In this document: positions 1 to 10,991 of the stretch, one piece after another | Position numbering within the stretch: the first letter of the stretch is position 1 | Layout: each line of letters opens with the position of its first letter | Assembly (NCBI GenBank): GCA_051294375.1 | Contig: CM119263.1 | Span: 1,162,550-1,226,549 of the forward strand | Source: Paraspadella gotoi | Taxonomy: Eukaryota; Chaetognatha | Length of the DNA stretch: 64,000 nucleotides | Direction of reading: 5' to 3' | Notes under the pieces: model-generated | Database searches by the model: none | What the model was told of the DNA's origin: nothing | Seen by the model: only the letters and a program-made list of their open reading frames with translations | Program-made: the position numbers and the translations under genes

Positions 1-25
1 AATTAACGGGTGAAAAACTGAGTAG

Positions 26-645
26 ATGATCACGACCTCCGATCGACACCGTCAATTGTCATCCTCAGCGGAAGTCCTTGTGAAAGGTAACTACCGATAT
101 ATGGAGAGTAGAGCAAAGCGAGAAATGAATGCGTCCTCGCCCGTTTATTCCCACCGTCTCTCTCTCTCTCTCTCTCTTGCTCTCTCTTCTCTCCTCCTCC
201 TCTTCTCTCTCTCTCTTGTCTCTCTCTCTCCATCTCTCTCTGCTCTCTCTCTCATCCCCATCAAAAGGCCATTTTCCGGACTCGAGACTATAGGGATCGC
301 ATGTAACCGATGGCTTGTAAAATATTTTTCACCAAATACCCTGTCTTCTGTTTTTTGAATAGTGAGAATAATTCCGCTGCTTGGTCTGTTAAATATTCTT
401 CTGCTGACAACTGTGGTGTTTCTTTCGTAACTCCCGACATATTTTTTCCCGAGAAAGGAGCGTGATAAGTTTTTTTTAGTGAACATGTGCAGATGAGTAA
501 TAGAGTGTATATACTTTGTGTCTTAAACCAATTTTAGAAGTCTGTTTTTCATTTTTTTGTGCGCAATATTCGTGAAACATTTAGATCTAGAGAGAAATAA
601 AGTTGTCATTAACCAAATAAGTCTTTCATTTAACAAAAAAAAAAC
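26..645. repeat. Noisy near-duplicate of 1562-2140
   Basis: This stretch aligns by eye with 1562-2140. Shared landmarks include 'cttgtgaaaggtaac' / 'cttgtgaaaggcaac', the phrase around 'gagaaatgaatg', a CT tract, and 'gagaataattccgct' / 'ggagaataattccgct'. The two differ mainly by one-base insertions and deletions and a few substitutions. The CT tract is written out here (about 158-260) but is a gap in the partner (1706-1862). Likely a second, unpolished reading of one locus, not a gene. The Ser/Leu-rich reading frames in it come from CT repeats. Confidence 0.7.
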
Positions 646-1561
646 CCCTCGTCTATTCTGCATAAAATACACGGATCTTCTCTTCTTAGATCTCTTCTGA
701 GAGAGAGAAAATATTAACGTTGATCACCGATTGTCCCACTTTGTCACGAACCCAATGATAATATTTTCACATGAAAATTTAACCAAGAAACGTGAAGAAT
801 TTTTCACAGATGGAATCCGTGATTTTGCTCAAGTTTTTCGCTCAAAAAAAATAAAAACGTGAGTAAATCGAACGAAATTCACGCAGAACTGAATTTCTTT
901 ACGACTTTCACAAAACCCGAGCGGTGATCTTTTCTTGCCTCATTGCAGTGGCTCTTCTTCCTTCTGCCATCAACTTTTGCAATCGCGATTTTCCTTTTCC
1001 TCATTTCTGTCACCATCATTTTCTACATCTCTCCTAATCTTTTTCTACATCTCTCCTCATCTTTTTCTACATCCTGATATGCTTCCTCTTATTATTTCTC
1101 TATCATTTTCTACATCTCTCATCATCTTTTTCTACATCCTGAAATGCTTCCTCTTATTCTTTCTCTATCATTTTCTACATCTCTCCTCATCTTTTTCTAC
1201 ATCCTGATATGCTTCCTCTTATTCTTTCTCTATCGTTTTCTACATTCCCTTTCCTAATCTTTCTGCATCTCCTTGTTTACCTCCCTTCTTCCTCTTTCCA
1301 ATTTTNNNNNNNNNNNNNNNNNNNNNNNNNNNNNNNNNNNNNNNNNNNNNNNNNNNNNNNNNNNNNNNNNNNNNNNNNNNNNNNNNNNNNNNNNNNNNNN
1401 NNNNNNNNNNNNNNNNNNNNNNNNNNNNNNNNNNNNNNNNNNNNNNNNNNNNNNNNNNNNNNNNNNNNNNNNNNNNNNNNNNNNNNNNNNNNNNNNNNNN
1501 NNNNNNNNNNNNNNNNNNNNNNNNNNNNNNNNNNNNNNNNNNNNNNNNNNNNNNNNNNNNN

Positions 1562-2140
1562 TGACACTGAGGATGACACCGACGATGACACCGTCAATGT
1601 CATCGGCAATGACATCAGCGAGTCTTGTGAAAGGCAACCCGACCATTATGGGAGAGAAAGGAGAAATGAATGGTCCTTCCCCTTATTCCACCGTCTCTCT
1701 CTCTCNNNNNNNNNNNNNNNNNNNNNNNNNNNNNNNNNNNNNNNNNNNNNNNNNNNNNNNNNNNNNNNNNNNNNNNNNNNNNNNNNNNNNNNNNNNNNNN
1801 NNNNNNNNNNNNNNNNNNNNNNNNNNNNNNNNNNNNNNNNNNNNNNNNNNNNNNNNNNNNNNTCTCTCTCTCTCTCCATAAAAGCCATTTCCGGAACTGA
1901 GACTAAGGGGATCGCAGTAACGATGTTTAAAATATTTTTTACAACCTTCTTCGCTGAAGGAGAATAATTCCGCTTGGCTTAATAATTCTCAAAATTGTTT
2001 TCTTTCGAATTCCGAGAGTGAAGACTGTAGATGGTAAGTGTCACCATTGAGTCGTTTTTCATTTTGCGCAAACTGAAACAAGGAAATAAATGTTTTGTTA
2101 ACAAAAAAAGTTTTATTAACAAAAAACACTCCTCGTCATC
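1562..2140. repeat. Partner copy of 26-645
   Basis: Cleaner member of the left-hand duplicate pair, with a gap at its CT tract (1706-1862). It starts with a short GATGACACC-type repeat. Similarity to the other copy fades after about 2140. Confidence 0.65.
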
Positions 2141-2459
2141 ATAAAAAAAAAACAAATTCTTTAGGACAAGAGACACTCACAGCCCATGCCACTACTTTCT
2201 TCCGCAAGGGCGCGTCTGGTCGCCATCAGAAATGTCTCATACAATTCCAGCTTTCGAATATTAACGAGAAAAAGGTTCGCATGACTTTCAAAGTTTAAGA
2301 TTCAAATCATAAGTCAGTCTATTCTTTCGCTCAAATGACAGAAGCGACACATTTTCTCAAACAAAAGACTCAAGTTGTCAGAATTGAGGGCAAAGAATGA
2401 CGCTGTTCCGTCGCCGTTACGATTCGAAACCTAGGCGGCGCTGTTGACTCAACCGCCAC

Positions 2460-2950
2460 ACTCGATCCGCGCTTAACGTAACTGCCGCAATCGTCACTGC
2501 AGCATTTGTTACTGCTGCAGCTGTCACCACCGCATATGTCACTGTGGACATGCTCATTGCGAACACTGTCACCAGAGACTACATTACCTCAGTAACTGTC
2601 ACCTCAGACACGGTCTGTCACTGTGGACACAGTTATCACCACAACCATCACNNNNNNNNNNNNNNNNNNNNNNNNNNNNNNNNNNNNNNNNNNNNNNNNN
2701 NNNNNNNNNNNNNNNNNNNNNNNNNNNNNNNNNNNNNNNNNNNNNNNNNNNNNNNNNNNNNNNNNNNNNNNNNNNNNNNNNNNNNNNNNNNNNNNNNNNN
2801 NNNNNNNNNNNNNNNNNNNNNNNNNNNNNNNNNNNNNNNAACTGACACCATTATCACCACAACCATCACAACTGACACCGTGATAACGACAACCGCTCCC
2901 GCGGACACCGTCACCCGCGTGAGCGCCTTTGCCGTCACCAAGCGAAGGAC
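2460..2950. repeat. ACC/ATC-type minisatellite
   Basis: Degenerate repeats built on 'ctgtcaccac', 'actgacaccat' and 'tatcaccacaaccatcac' flank the gap at 2652-2839. The reading frames across it are Thr/Val-rich and periodic, as expected from a repeat rather than a protein. Confidence 0.7.
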
Positions 2951-5217
2951 AGAGCGAAGCATAAATAAATAATCCGCTTTGAATGAGATTCGAGGTTTGG
3001 ATTCGCAATTTGGAATCGAGATGAAATCCTGGGAAACAAACGAGGGACAAGGATTCGTTGCTGATGAGAATGAATTGAGGGGGAGAGTCACTCGCTCTNN
3101 NNNNNNNNNNNNNNNNNNNNNNNNNNNNNNNNNNNNNNNNNNNNNNNNNNNNNNNNNNNNNNNNNNNNNNNNNNNNNNNNNNNNNNNNNNNNNNNNNNNN
3201 NNNNNNNNNNNNNNNNNNNNNNNNNNNNNNNNNNNNNNNNNNNNNNNNNNNNNNNNNNNNNNNNNNNNNNNNNNNNNNNNNNNNNNNNNNNNNNNNNNNN
3301 NNNNNNNNNNNNNNNNNNNNNNNNNNNNNNNNNNNNNNNNCTCTTTTCTGTTGCTTTTACACACATTTTTCTAAGTAATCTTTTTTAACGTACTTTGCAT
3401 CCCCGACGACAAAAATCCGAACAAGGACTGAGAAAGTTTTCGGCTATAAGACGTACGATACATTGTAGAAAATACAATATCTTTTTTTTTACCGTTACAG
3501 CCAGGACACTCTCTCTCCATCTTTCTCTCCATCTCTCTCTCCATCTCTCTCTCCATCTAAATAAAAAAAACAATCGGAGTTTCATCGCCAACGGCAACGT
3601 TTACTTAGGCCCAAAAACAAAACGAAAGCAAACGTGGATCGTCAGAATCTTTTGAAAGCAAACAACACGGATATTCCATTGCAGATGCAGTTCATTGTCC
3701 TTCGTGCCCAAAAAAGTTGGTGCGAAATATCGGCAGTTGCAAGTGAAAGAAATTGCGCGACTCTCTCTCTCTCAATGATAAACTGGAGAAGTGAAGTTGA
3801 AAATATTCGAAAAATATACAGGGAAGGTTTTGTTTGTTTTTTTTAAATTCAATTTAAATATGTAGTTAAAATGAAATGTTTGAAGGAAATAAAATGTACA
3901 GATATGAAAAAAATGTTACTAGTATTACGTAATCTAGCCACAATAACTAATTTTGAAAATAGATTAAAATTTTTACTCTCTTCCAAAAAGAAAGAAAGAA
4001 AGAAAGAAAGAAAGGCATTTCCTAGAAATGAATGACCTCATTTTCAGTTCACAGGAGTGAGAGAAAATCTTACGACTGATTCCCCGGTTCTATCAGTTCT
4101 ACCGATTTCATAAAAACTCTTAGCACAGTTCTATCCATCAACTTACTTCCCTCTCCATTCATCAAGATCAACTTTTTATTCCTTCCTCTTCTCATTTTCT
4201 ATTATGCATTACTTGGCTTTCGTTTTAAAAAATCACAGGAGGGCAACGTTGTTCAACGCCGACGATATGACGACACGACATGAGACCGACGAAGCGACGA
4301 CATCGACGAACCAGACATGAACGAGCCAGAAACGACTGACGACGATGCGACGACGACGACGAAAAAGAGCGATTTAAAAAGAAAGATACAATCAGTGATT
4401 CTGATGGTGGAACCATTTGCTAGAGACCAGCTGATGGTTGCAGGGGCTGTGCAAGAGATCGTTGTCCGGAGATGACGACGGCTTTCAAGTCGGACGATAT
4501 GCGATGGAGATGATTTGGACGCATGACAATGATGGACAATTGATGATGAAAAGAGATACAATGACATTTAAACTGAATAGCTCCTATTGCGACGTACTAG
4601 CTTGTTGCTAATTAACGATTAGCTTGTGCGAATTTAGTTCCGATTCGTGTTTATCGATGAGAAACGATGATGATGACGACGATGAGATGACGAAATGATG
4701 ATGACGACGATGGACGCAGAATTTGAGATGATAAAGTCGAGTTAGTGACTTTGTGAATCGAGTTGATCGAAAAAGACAACACACAATGATAGATGACCGT
4801 AAATGTTTTCCATCAGAGACTGGAACGCTGAAGGAAATCCTCAGAACCATGCATTTGCATAAATGCAATAAGGGCCTTAATGAGCAACTTGATGTCCTCG
4901 TCAGAGTTCTACCGCCAGTCAAGTAAACCAATACGTCATCATCAATGCAATCATCATCACATCGTATACTATCATGTCATCATCATCAGCTCCTTCTCTT
5001 TGCTTTTCGGTTGAAGAAAATCTTCCATGACTCTACATTCCTGTATGGTTTAATTTCATTCGTCATAAATCTATCGCCACCCCCCTCCCCGTTTGAGACC
5101 ACACGATCCTATATCAAGGTGAGTCGGTCTCACCTATATATCCATTACGTGAGATCAATTAATTAATCAATCAATTAATCTCTTCGTGTGTACTGAACCT
5201 CGCGCGCGCTTTGACCA

Positions 5218-5883
5218 CATTGTGACCAGTTAAGGCGCGTTATATAAATGATTTAAATTTAACTTTAATTAAAATTCTAAAGTGATGAACGAAACAATCA
5301 TTATATTAATGAACATTTATAAATTAAAAAAATTATAATAAATTTAACAATTTACGCCAGTAGGCCATATTTATACGATATACTAAACCAGATAAATGTT
5401 AAAAATTTCAAAAACAGTTTTTCCCCTAAGATTTTTTTGCAGATTTGGATTTGTCATAAAAAGTTTGCCAAAAAGAAATTTAATAAACTTCCTTTTTTAA
5501 AAAAAATTCTTCCCCCTTCCATTAAGTGGGGTCAAAAATTATAAAAAAAGCTATATTTAAGCTTGAAAATTAACTTTTACAATCTAAAATATAGTTTTTT
5601 TAATTTTAACCCACTTAATGAAAGAATTTTAAAAAGATATTTATATTTCTTTATGCAACTGGTTTGACGAAATTCCAAATCTGCAAAAAATTAAGAAAAC
5701 CTGTTTTGAAATTTTTCATTTATATAGGTAGTAACTATATAAATATGGCCACTGCGTAAAATTAAAAAAATAAAAATTATTTTTTTACCAAATTAAAGAA
5801 TGTTCACTGATAGCATGTTGTTCAAATTGACTTTTAAATTTTCGATATGTAACTTTCACTACGCCTTACTGACCAGAGCAATG
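5218..5883. mobile_element. Palindromic (foldback) MITE-like element, copy 1
   Basis: An inverted repeat with arms of about 300 bases centred near 5550. Outer ends match as 'gaccagttaaggcg' (left) and the reverse complement of 'cgccttactgacc' (right). Inner blocks also pair: 'cagtaggccatatttata' with 'atataaatatggccactg', 'gcagatttggat' with 'ccaaatctgc', and 'ccattaagtgg' with 'ccacttaatg'. It has no open reading frame and is AT-rich. This fits a non-autonomous DNA transposon of the foldback/MITE kind. I could not fix a target-site duplication. Confidence 0.75.
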
Positions 5884-6966
5884 AAGGTTTACTCATTGAA
5901 ACCTTAATAATCCAAATTTAAATACTCTAAAACAATAATTACTTTAATACCATAATGGCTTCTTTTTACATCTTTTCTACTAACTCATTATACTTCATTT
6001 ATCTCCTGTCCCTCTCTATTTCCCTTCTCCTTTCCCTCTCTCTTACCTACCTCTCTCTATTTCCCCTCTTCCCTTCACTTCTCTTCTTCTTCTTCCTCCC
6101 TCTCTCCTCTACCTCTCTATTTCCCCTCTTCCCTTCACTTCTCTTCTTATCGTTTCTTCTTCCTCCCTCTCTCCTCTACCTCTTTCACCCCCTTTTCTTT
6201 CTCGCGACAAAAGGCTTTCATCAAAGTCGAGATTTAGCTCTCCCGCCACCGGAAGGGCAGTGGGGTGCGAGTGGGGGGCGGGGAGAGATCAGGGGAACAC
6301 CTTTTCTTGCGAATCGGGAAAAAAAAATTGATCGAAAGCTTGAATTAATTGAACAGATGCGCAACCAGAAAACCTATTCTCGAATCGGCGATTCTGAATT
6401 GTATAAACTAACTTTGGAATGAGAGTAAGAGGAAAATACTGAATTGGGCCAATGAATTCATGAAAAACCGCTAAACATTTTTAGCGTGTGGAAATTTAGG
6501 GAAAAGACAAAAGTCGAAATTTCGAAATTAAATTTCCTTTTCCCTCAAGAAATTTTTCGGATAAGATTTTGAAGCAAGAAAAATATAGAACATAAATAAA
6601 ATATAATAATATTAAAGTCATGATATAAAAAAAAACAGCGAAACAAAAAAGAAAACCTAAGGAAAAATTGTGTCTTCAGTTTGAAGCTGCGATTTCACAA
6701 AGAAATAAAAAGGCGTTTGATGTTTGTTCGCAGCCGCCGCCACCGCCGCCTCCGCCGCCGCCAACGACGCCGCCTTTCCACTTGACAACGCCGCCACTCC
6801 CTCCTGCGGCCGACGCGACATCTGCCGGGAGCGATGCTTTGTTTTATGATCTCATCCCAAGAGTTGAAGGCGACTCGAGAGAAAAATCTAAACAACCGAC
6901 AGGGGGAGCGTTTTCAAGTGAAGCCTCGTTTTGAAATTACACTTTAGAGATTCAACCTTTCTTTGT

Positions 6967-7025
<59 letters not shown>

Positions 7026-7677
7026 ACTCTTTTTTTTCTCTTTCTCTTAAATTATAAAATGAACCCTCTCCATCAATTTTCAACTTTAAAATCAAAATAA
7101 AGGCCAATATTAAGAAAACTCTATTTATCTAGAACGTATAAATTTAAAATTGATAGATTTCAAATTGACTTTGCATTTATTTATTTATTTATGTTTTTGT
7201 GCATTTTCAGTTTTTGGAGAAGGAATGAGAACGGAAGGAAGAAGATGAACCAAGGCCAAACACGTCACCTCCTTCTTGATGGCGACGATAAAGAAGCCAC
7301 GCCCACAAACGACGACGACGACGACGACCACCCCCTTCATCTGATAAAAACTCGGGCGAGGGGGAAACAAAAGACTCGACTGGAACTCGGCCTCTTCGAC
7401 TGACGCGCCATCTGTCGCTCCAGTCGAAAAACCAACATTGATCTTTTAAGTGTTTATTGAGAAAACAAATGATCGCGACGCCCAGTTGTTTGTTTAGCGT
7501 AAATTTAATGCAAAGAGAGAGACTTTTTTTGAAAGTCATACCACGGACCACGGTTGAACTTTTTAGCGATCGGAGGAAATAAACAAGAAATGGCCAATAT
7601 AATAATCAGCGGCCATTTTGAAGAACTTACTTGATTTTAAGTTGTGACTTTTTATAACTCACAACTTTCCATAAACA

Positions 7678-7842
7678 NNNNNNNNNNNNNNNNNNNNNNN
7701 NNNNNNNNNNNNNNNNNNNNNNNNNNNNNNNNNNNNNNNNNNNNNNNNNNNNNNNNNNNNNNNNNNNNNNNNNNNNNNNNNNNNNNNNNNNNNNNNNNNN
7801 NNNNNNNNNNNNNNNNNNNNNNNNNNNNNNNNNNNNNNNNNN

Positions 7843-7873
<31 letters not shown>

Positions 7874-8297
7874 TTCTGCGTCGTAATTCAATTTCCCCCT
7901 GAAACTTCATTCTCTTTTTTCTGGATCTGCCCCCAAAAAAGGGCAAGCAAAGCCTGAGGATTATCGACCCCGGACGACCGTCCTGGGACTGAACCAGGGA
8001 CTCTTGGGAAAAGCGAATGCGGCCCAAAAAGTGGAGACCTCTCTCTCTCTNNNNNNNNNNNNNNNNNNNNNNNNNNNNNNNNNNNNNNNNNNNNNNNNNN
8101 NNNNNNNNNNNNNNNNNNNNNNNNNNNNNNNNNNNNNNNNNNNNNNNNNNNNNNNNNNNNNNNNNNNNNNNNNNNNNNNNNNNNNNNNNNNNNNNNNNNN
8201 NNNNNNNNNNNNNNNNNNNNNNNNNNNNNNNNNNNNNNNNNNNNNNNNNNNNNNNNNNNNNNNNNNNNNNNNNNNNNNNNNNNNNNNNNNNNNNNNN
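7678..8297. other. Two assembly gaps at CT tracts
   Basis: Runs of N at 7678-7842 and 8051-8297, separated by about 200 bases of readable sequence. Both touch (CT)n. The matching parts of copy 2 (about 16290-16350 and 16800-17275) are filled with CT-rich sequence. Confidence 0.9.
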
Positions 8298-8882
8298 TCA
8301 GTCCAACCCTCTCTCTGTCATAACATCTCTCCCGTCTTCATTTCTTTGTTCCGAATTTCCCTCGTTGCTCATTCCCAGTCAAAGATGGCGCGACAGTGCG
8401 GGGCGGCGGACGAGAAAGAAGAATCGGTACAAACAAAAGGCAAAAGGCACAAGAAGATCAAACAAGAGACGCAGTACGTAAATTATTTATTCACGGACGC
8501 CCCTTCGCTGACAAACGCACGGACGATTTGTCCAACGGGCGAACGGACAGCCCGATAAACAGAAGGATAAGAGAAGCAAATGTAAGAGAGATTCAGACAG
8601 ATAAAAATGTAGACAGAAGGAAAGACTGATGTACATTGAAAGATAGTCACAGACAGACGGACTAATACACAAATAGAAAGCGTGATAGACAGATAGACCA
8701 AAGGAAAAATAAAATAAAATAAGACATATATAGGACTGAAAGACAAACGGACAAACGGACATAAAGAAAGACAGACAACGAGAAGCCTTTCACGCCGTGA
8801 CACAAAATTGTGAAGAATAAAAAAGTGAAACGTAAATGAAAGAAAAAAGAAAAAAGGTTTCGTCGTTTGTCTTACTCATTAA

Positions 8883-8934
<52 letters not shown>

Positions 8935-9133
8935 CTCAAGCGTACGCACTTATGTCGGCCGTAAAATCGTTATGACCGGAGGCTGGGAGCTGTCTCCGGG
9001 AAAGAAAGGAAAGAAAGACAGAAAGACACAACCAAAAGAAAGAAAGAAGTTGCAAGAAAGATAAAAAAAATTCAGAAATAAAGAAAAACAGAAAGAGGGG
9101 AAAAGAGAAAGACAAAATAAAAAATAGAAATCT

Positions 9134-9220
<87 letters not shown>

Positions 9221-9484
9221 TCTGATATTATTTCGTTTCAAGGGTATCAGACTGTGAAGTTAATTACGTTCGCTTTTTATTTCAAATTGATATAACTCAT
9301 AACTTGCAAGGAACGAGAGTTAATGTTTTTTATGCGCGATATTATAATTTGGTAGCGAGCGAGTATATAAGGAAATCATTTAATTGCAATTATAATCAAT
9401 AGTTATTACGTATTATAAATACTTTTATTAATCCTTTCATAGAGCTAAAACAGTTCTTACTAATTTTGTTCCAGTTGCTCTGAA

Positions 9485-9509
9485 NNNNNNNNNNNNNNNN
9501 NNNNNNNNN
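9485..9509. other. 25-base N spacer between duplicate-bearing contigs
   Basis: A short, round-number run of 25 N directly follows the end of copy 1. A nominal gap like this is often placed where two contigs were ordered but not joined. Copy 2, downstream, repeats the sequence that ends here, so the contigs probably overlap. Confidence 0.75.
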
Positions 9510-10835
9510 TAAATTTAATAAAACAAAAAAATCATAAGTAAAACAGTAGAAAAAAAATAAAAAAATAAATAAAACACATTGATTAAAAAAAAGAAAACAA
9601 ACATCAGACATACAATACCGGAAGAAAAAGATAAAAACAAAATCGCCCGCGCAAACAAATGACAGAGACATATACAAATAAAAAAAAACACAAAATTAAA
9701 AAAAATTTCAATTTGAAATAAGACTATCAATGAACATTGGAACACTGATCGGCCTGAAGGCTTAAAGCCACCCAAAGGACCCGTGGCTGTCCAAAGTACA
9801 GGGGCAAGATAGTCTTATTCAATTAATATGATAATGGAATAAACTTTTAATATTTAGGACGAGTGTACCATATTTCAATTAGTCATTTTATATAGTTTAA
9901 AAGGAAGTTAGGTGGATTTGAGACGAAATCACCAGCGCGCGCAAACAACGTTTGGACTTGCTGGTTGTTTCTGTTTATGTTTAATCTGTTTAGTTTGCTT
10001 TTTAAAAATTTATCAAAGGCTGCAAACGTTTTTTCCAGTTATTTTTAATAAATGTTGAATCAATTTGTGCAGCTAATTTTAATTTTTTTTTCGATAATTT
10101 TTTTGCGTAAACAAAATTTATTTTTTTTTTCTGCATGCCCTATTGAACGGTAATTTAATATATTTAACATTTAAATCTTATTTTTACAAGGCCAAATAAG
10201 GATAACTAGAAAAAAACGAATTTGATGTAAAAAACATATTCAAACGATTGTTATATTTAAGTTCATCTCATCTTCTCTCTCTCTTTGCCAAATTTTTTGT
10301 CCAGGACATTCATAGGCATCTAGGACAATTAGACCTTGTGTTATTCCCAAAATTTTATTTGATAATAATGAGTTTATATTTTTCCCCCAGAAAAAAATAA
10401 AAAAAAAAAAAAGAAAACAATGAAAAAAGAAAAAAAAAAAAAATAAAAAAAAAAATAAAAAAAAAAAAAAAAAAAAAGAATTATTGTGCGAAAATTCTTA
10501 AAATGAAAGAATGCACCCAAAGAGAAACGAAAAACAATTTGCTGTGTCCGCCGGACCACGATCTCCGGGAACGAGTCCTGTTGATCCGCGGGATTTCTAC
10601 CCGAATTCAGAGTTTTTTTCTCTTCGATCTCGATCCGCGACCTCGACTCCCGGCTCGGCAAAAGATCTTGCCGGGCGGACGTGGCTCCCGGCCTATGGTG
10701 GACAAAGGGCTGGTGTGGGCCGCCGGACACTCATGGCTCTCCTCGTTCCCGCAAATCTCGGTCATAACCCATTGCAACTTTCCCTTTCTTTCTTTTTTTC
10801 TTTTCTTTTTTTTCCCTTTTCTTTTCTTTTTCTTT

Positions 10836-10884
<49 letters not shown>

Positions 10885-10958
10885 TCTCTCTCTCTCTTTC
10901 CTCTCTCTCTCACTCTCTCTCTCTATTCTCTCTCTCTCTCTCTCTCTCTTCTCTCTTC

Positions 10959-10984
<26 letters not shown>
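9510..10984. other. Non-coding stretch between the two duplicate copies
   Basis: AT-rich sequence without a supportable gene. It holds A-rich runs (10390-10480), a GC-richer block (10540-10745), then a T/C-rich run grading into (CT)n (10790-10995). A short palindromic phrase at about 9757-9785 ('ggcttaaagccacccaaagg') resembles one at 39426-39450. I found no copy of this stretch upstream of copy 1. Confidence 0.6.

Positions 10985-10991
<7 letters not shown>

Larger units (their letters stand above)
1306..3340. other. Gap-rich stretch with four runs of N
   Basis: Runs of N lie at 1306-1561, 1706-1862, 2652-2839 and 3099-3340. Each is flanked by simple repeats: pyrimidine-rich or (CT)n at three of them and an ACC/ATC-type minisatellite at the third. 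No coding sequence can be supported between them. Confidence 0.9.
3341..9484. repeat. Large duplicate pair, copy 1
   Basis: The sequence from just after one gap to just before another is repeated in order at about 10985-18900. Landmarks found in both: 'aacgtactt' followed by 'gaacaaggc/act', 'acgtttacttaggcc', 'attgcgcgactctctctctc', the palindromic MITE, a CCG-rich block (6733-6800 / about 14625-14700), 'aagaagccacgcccaca', and 'ccagttgctct' at the right end. Internal gaps are 7678-7842 and 8051-8297, both at CT tracts. No gene is supported; it contains GAC/GATG triplet repeats (4240-4720), (CT)n (6969-7020, 8885-8935) and (GAAA)n (9135-9220). Confidence 0.85.

Noticed and set aside
4225-4931. 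Minus-strand frames over GAC/GATG repeats
   Set aside because: Low-complexity triplet repeat; the frames are not preserved in the matching part of copy 2 (about 11930-12700).
6668-6934. Proline-rich frame with a (CCG)n core, preceded by an acceptor-like 'gttcgcag'
   Set aside because: No partner exon and no recognisable domain; the frame is broken in copy 2 around 14625-14700.
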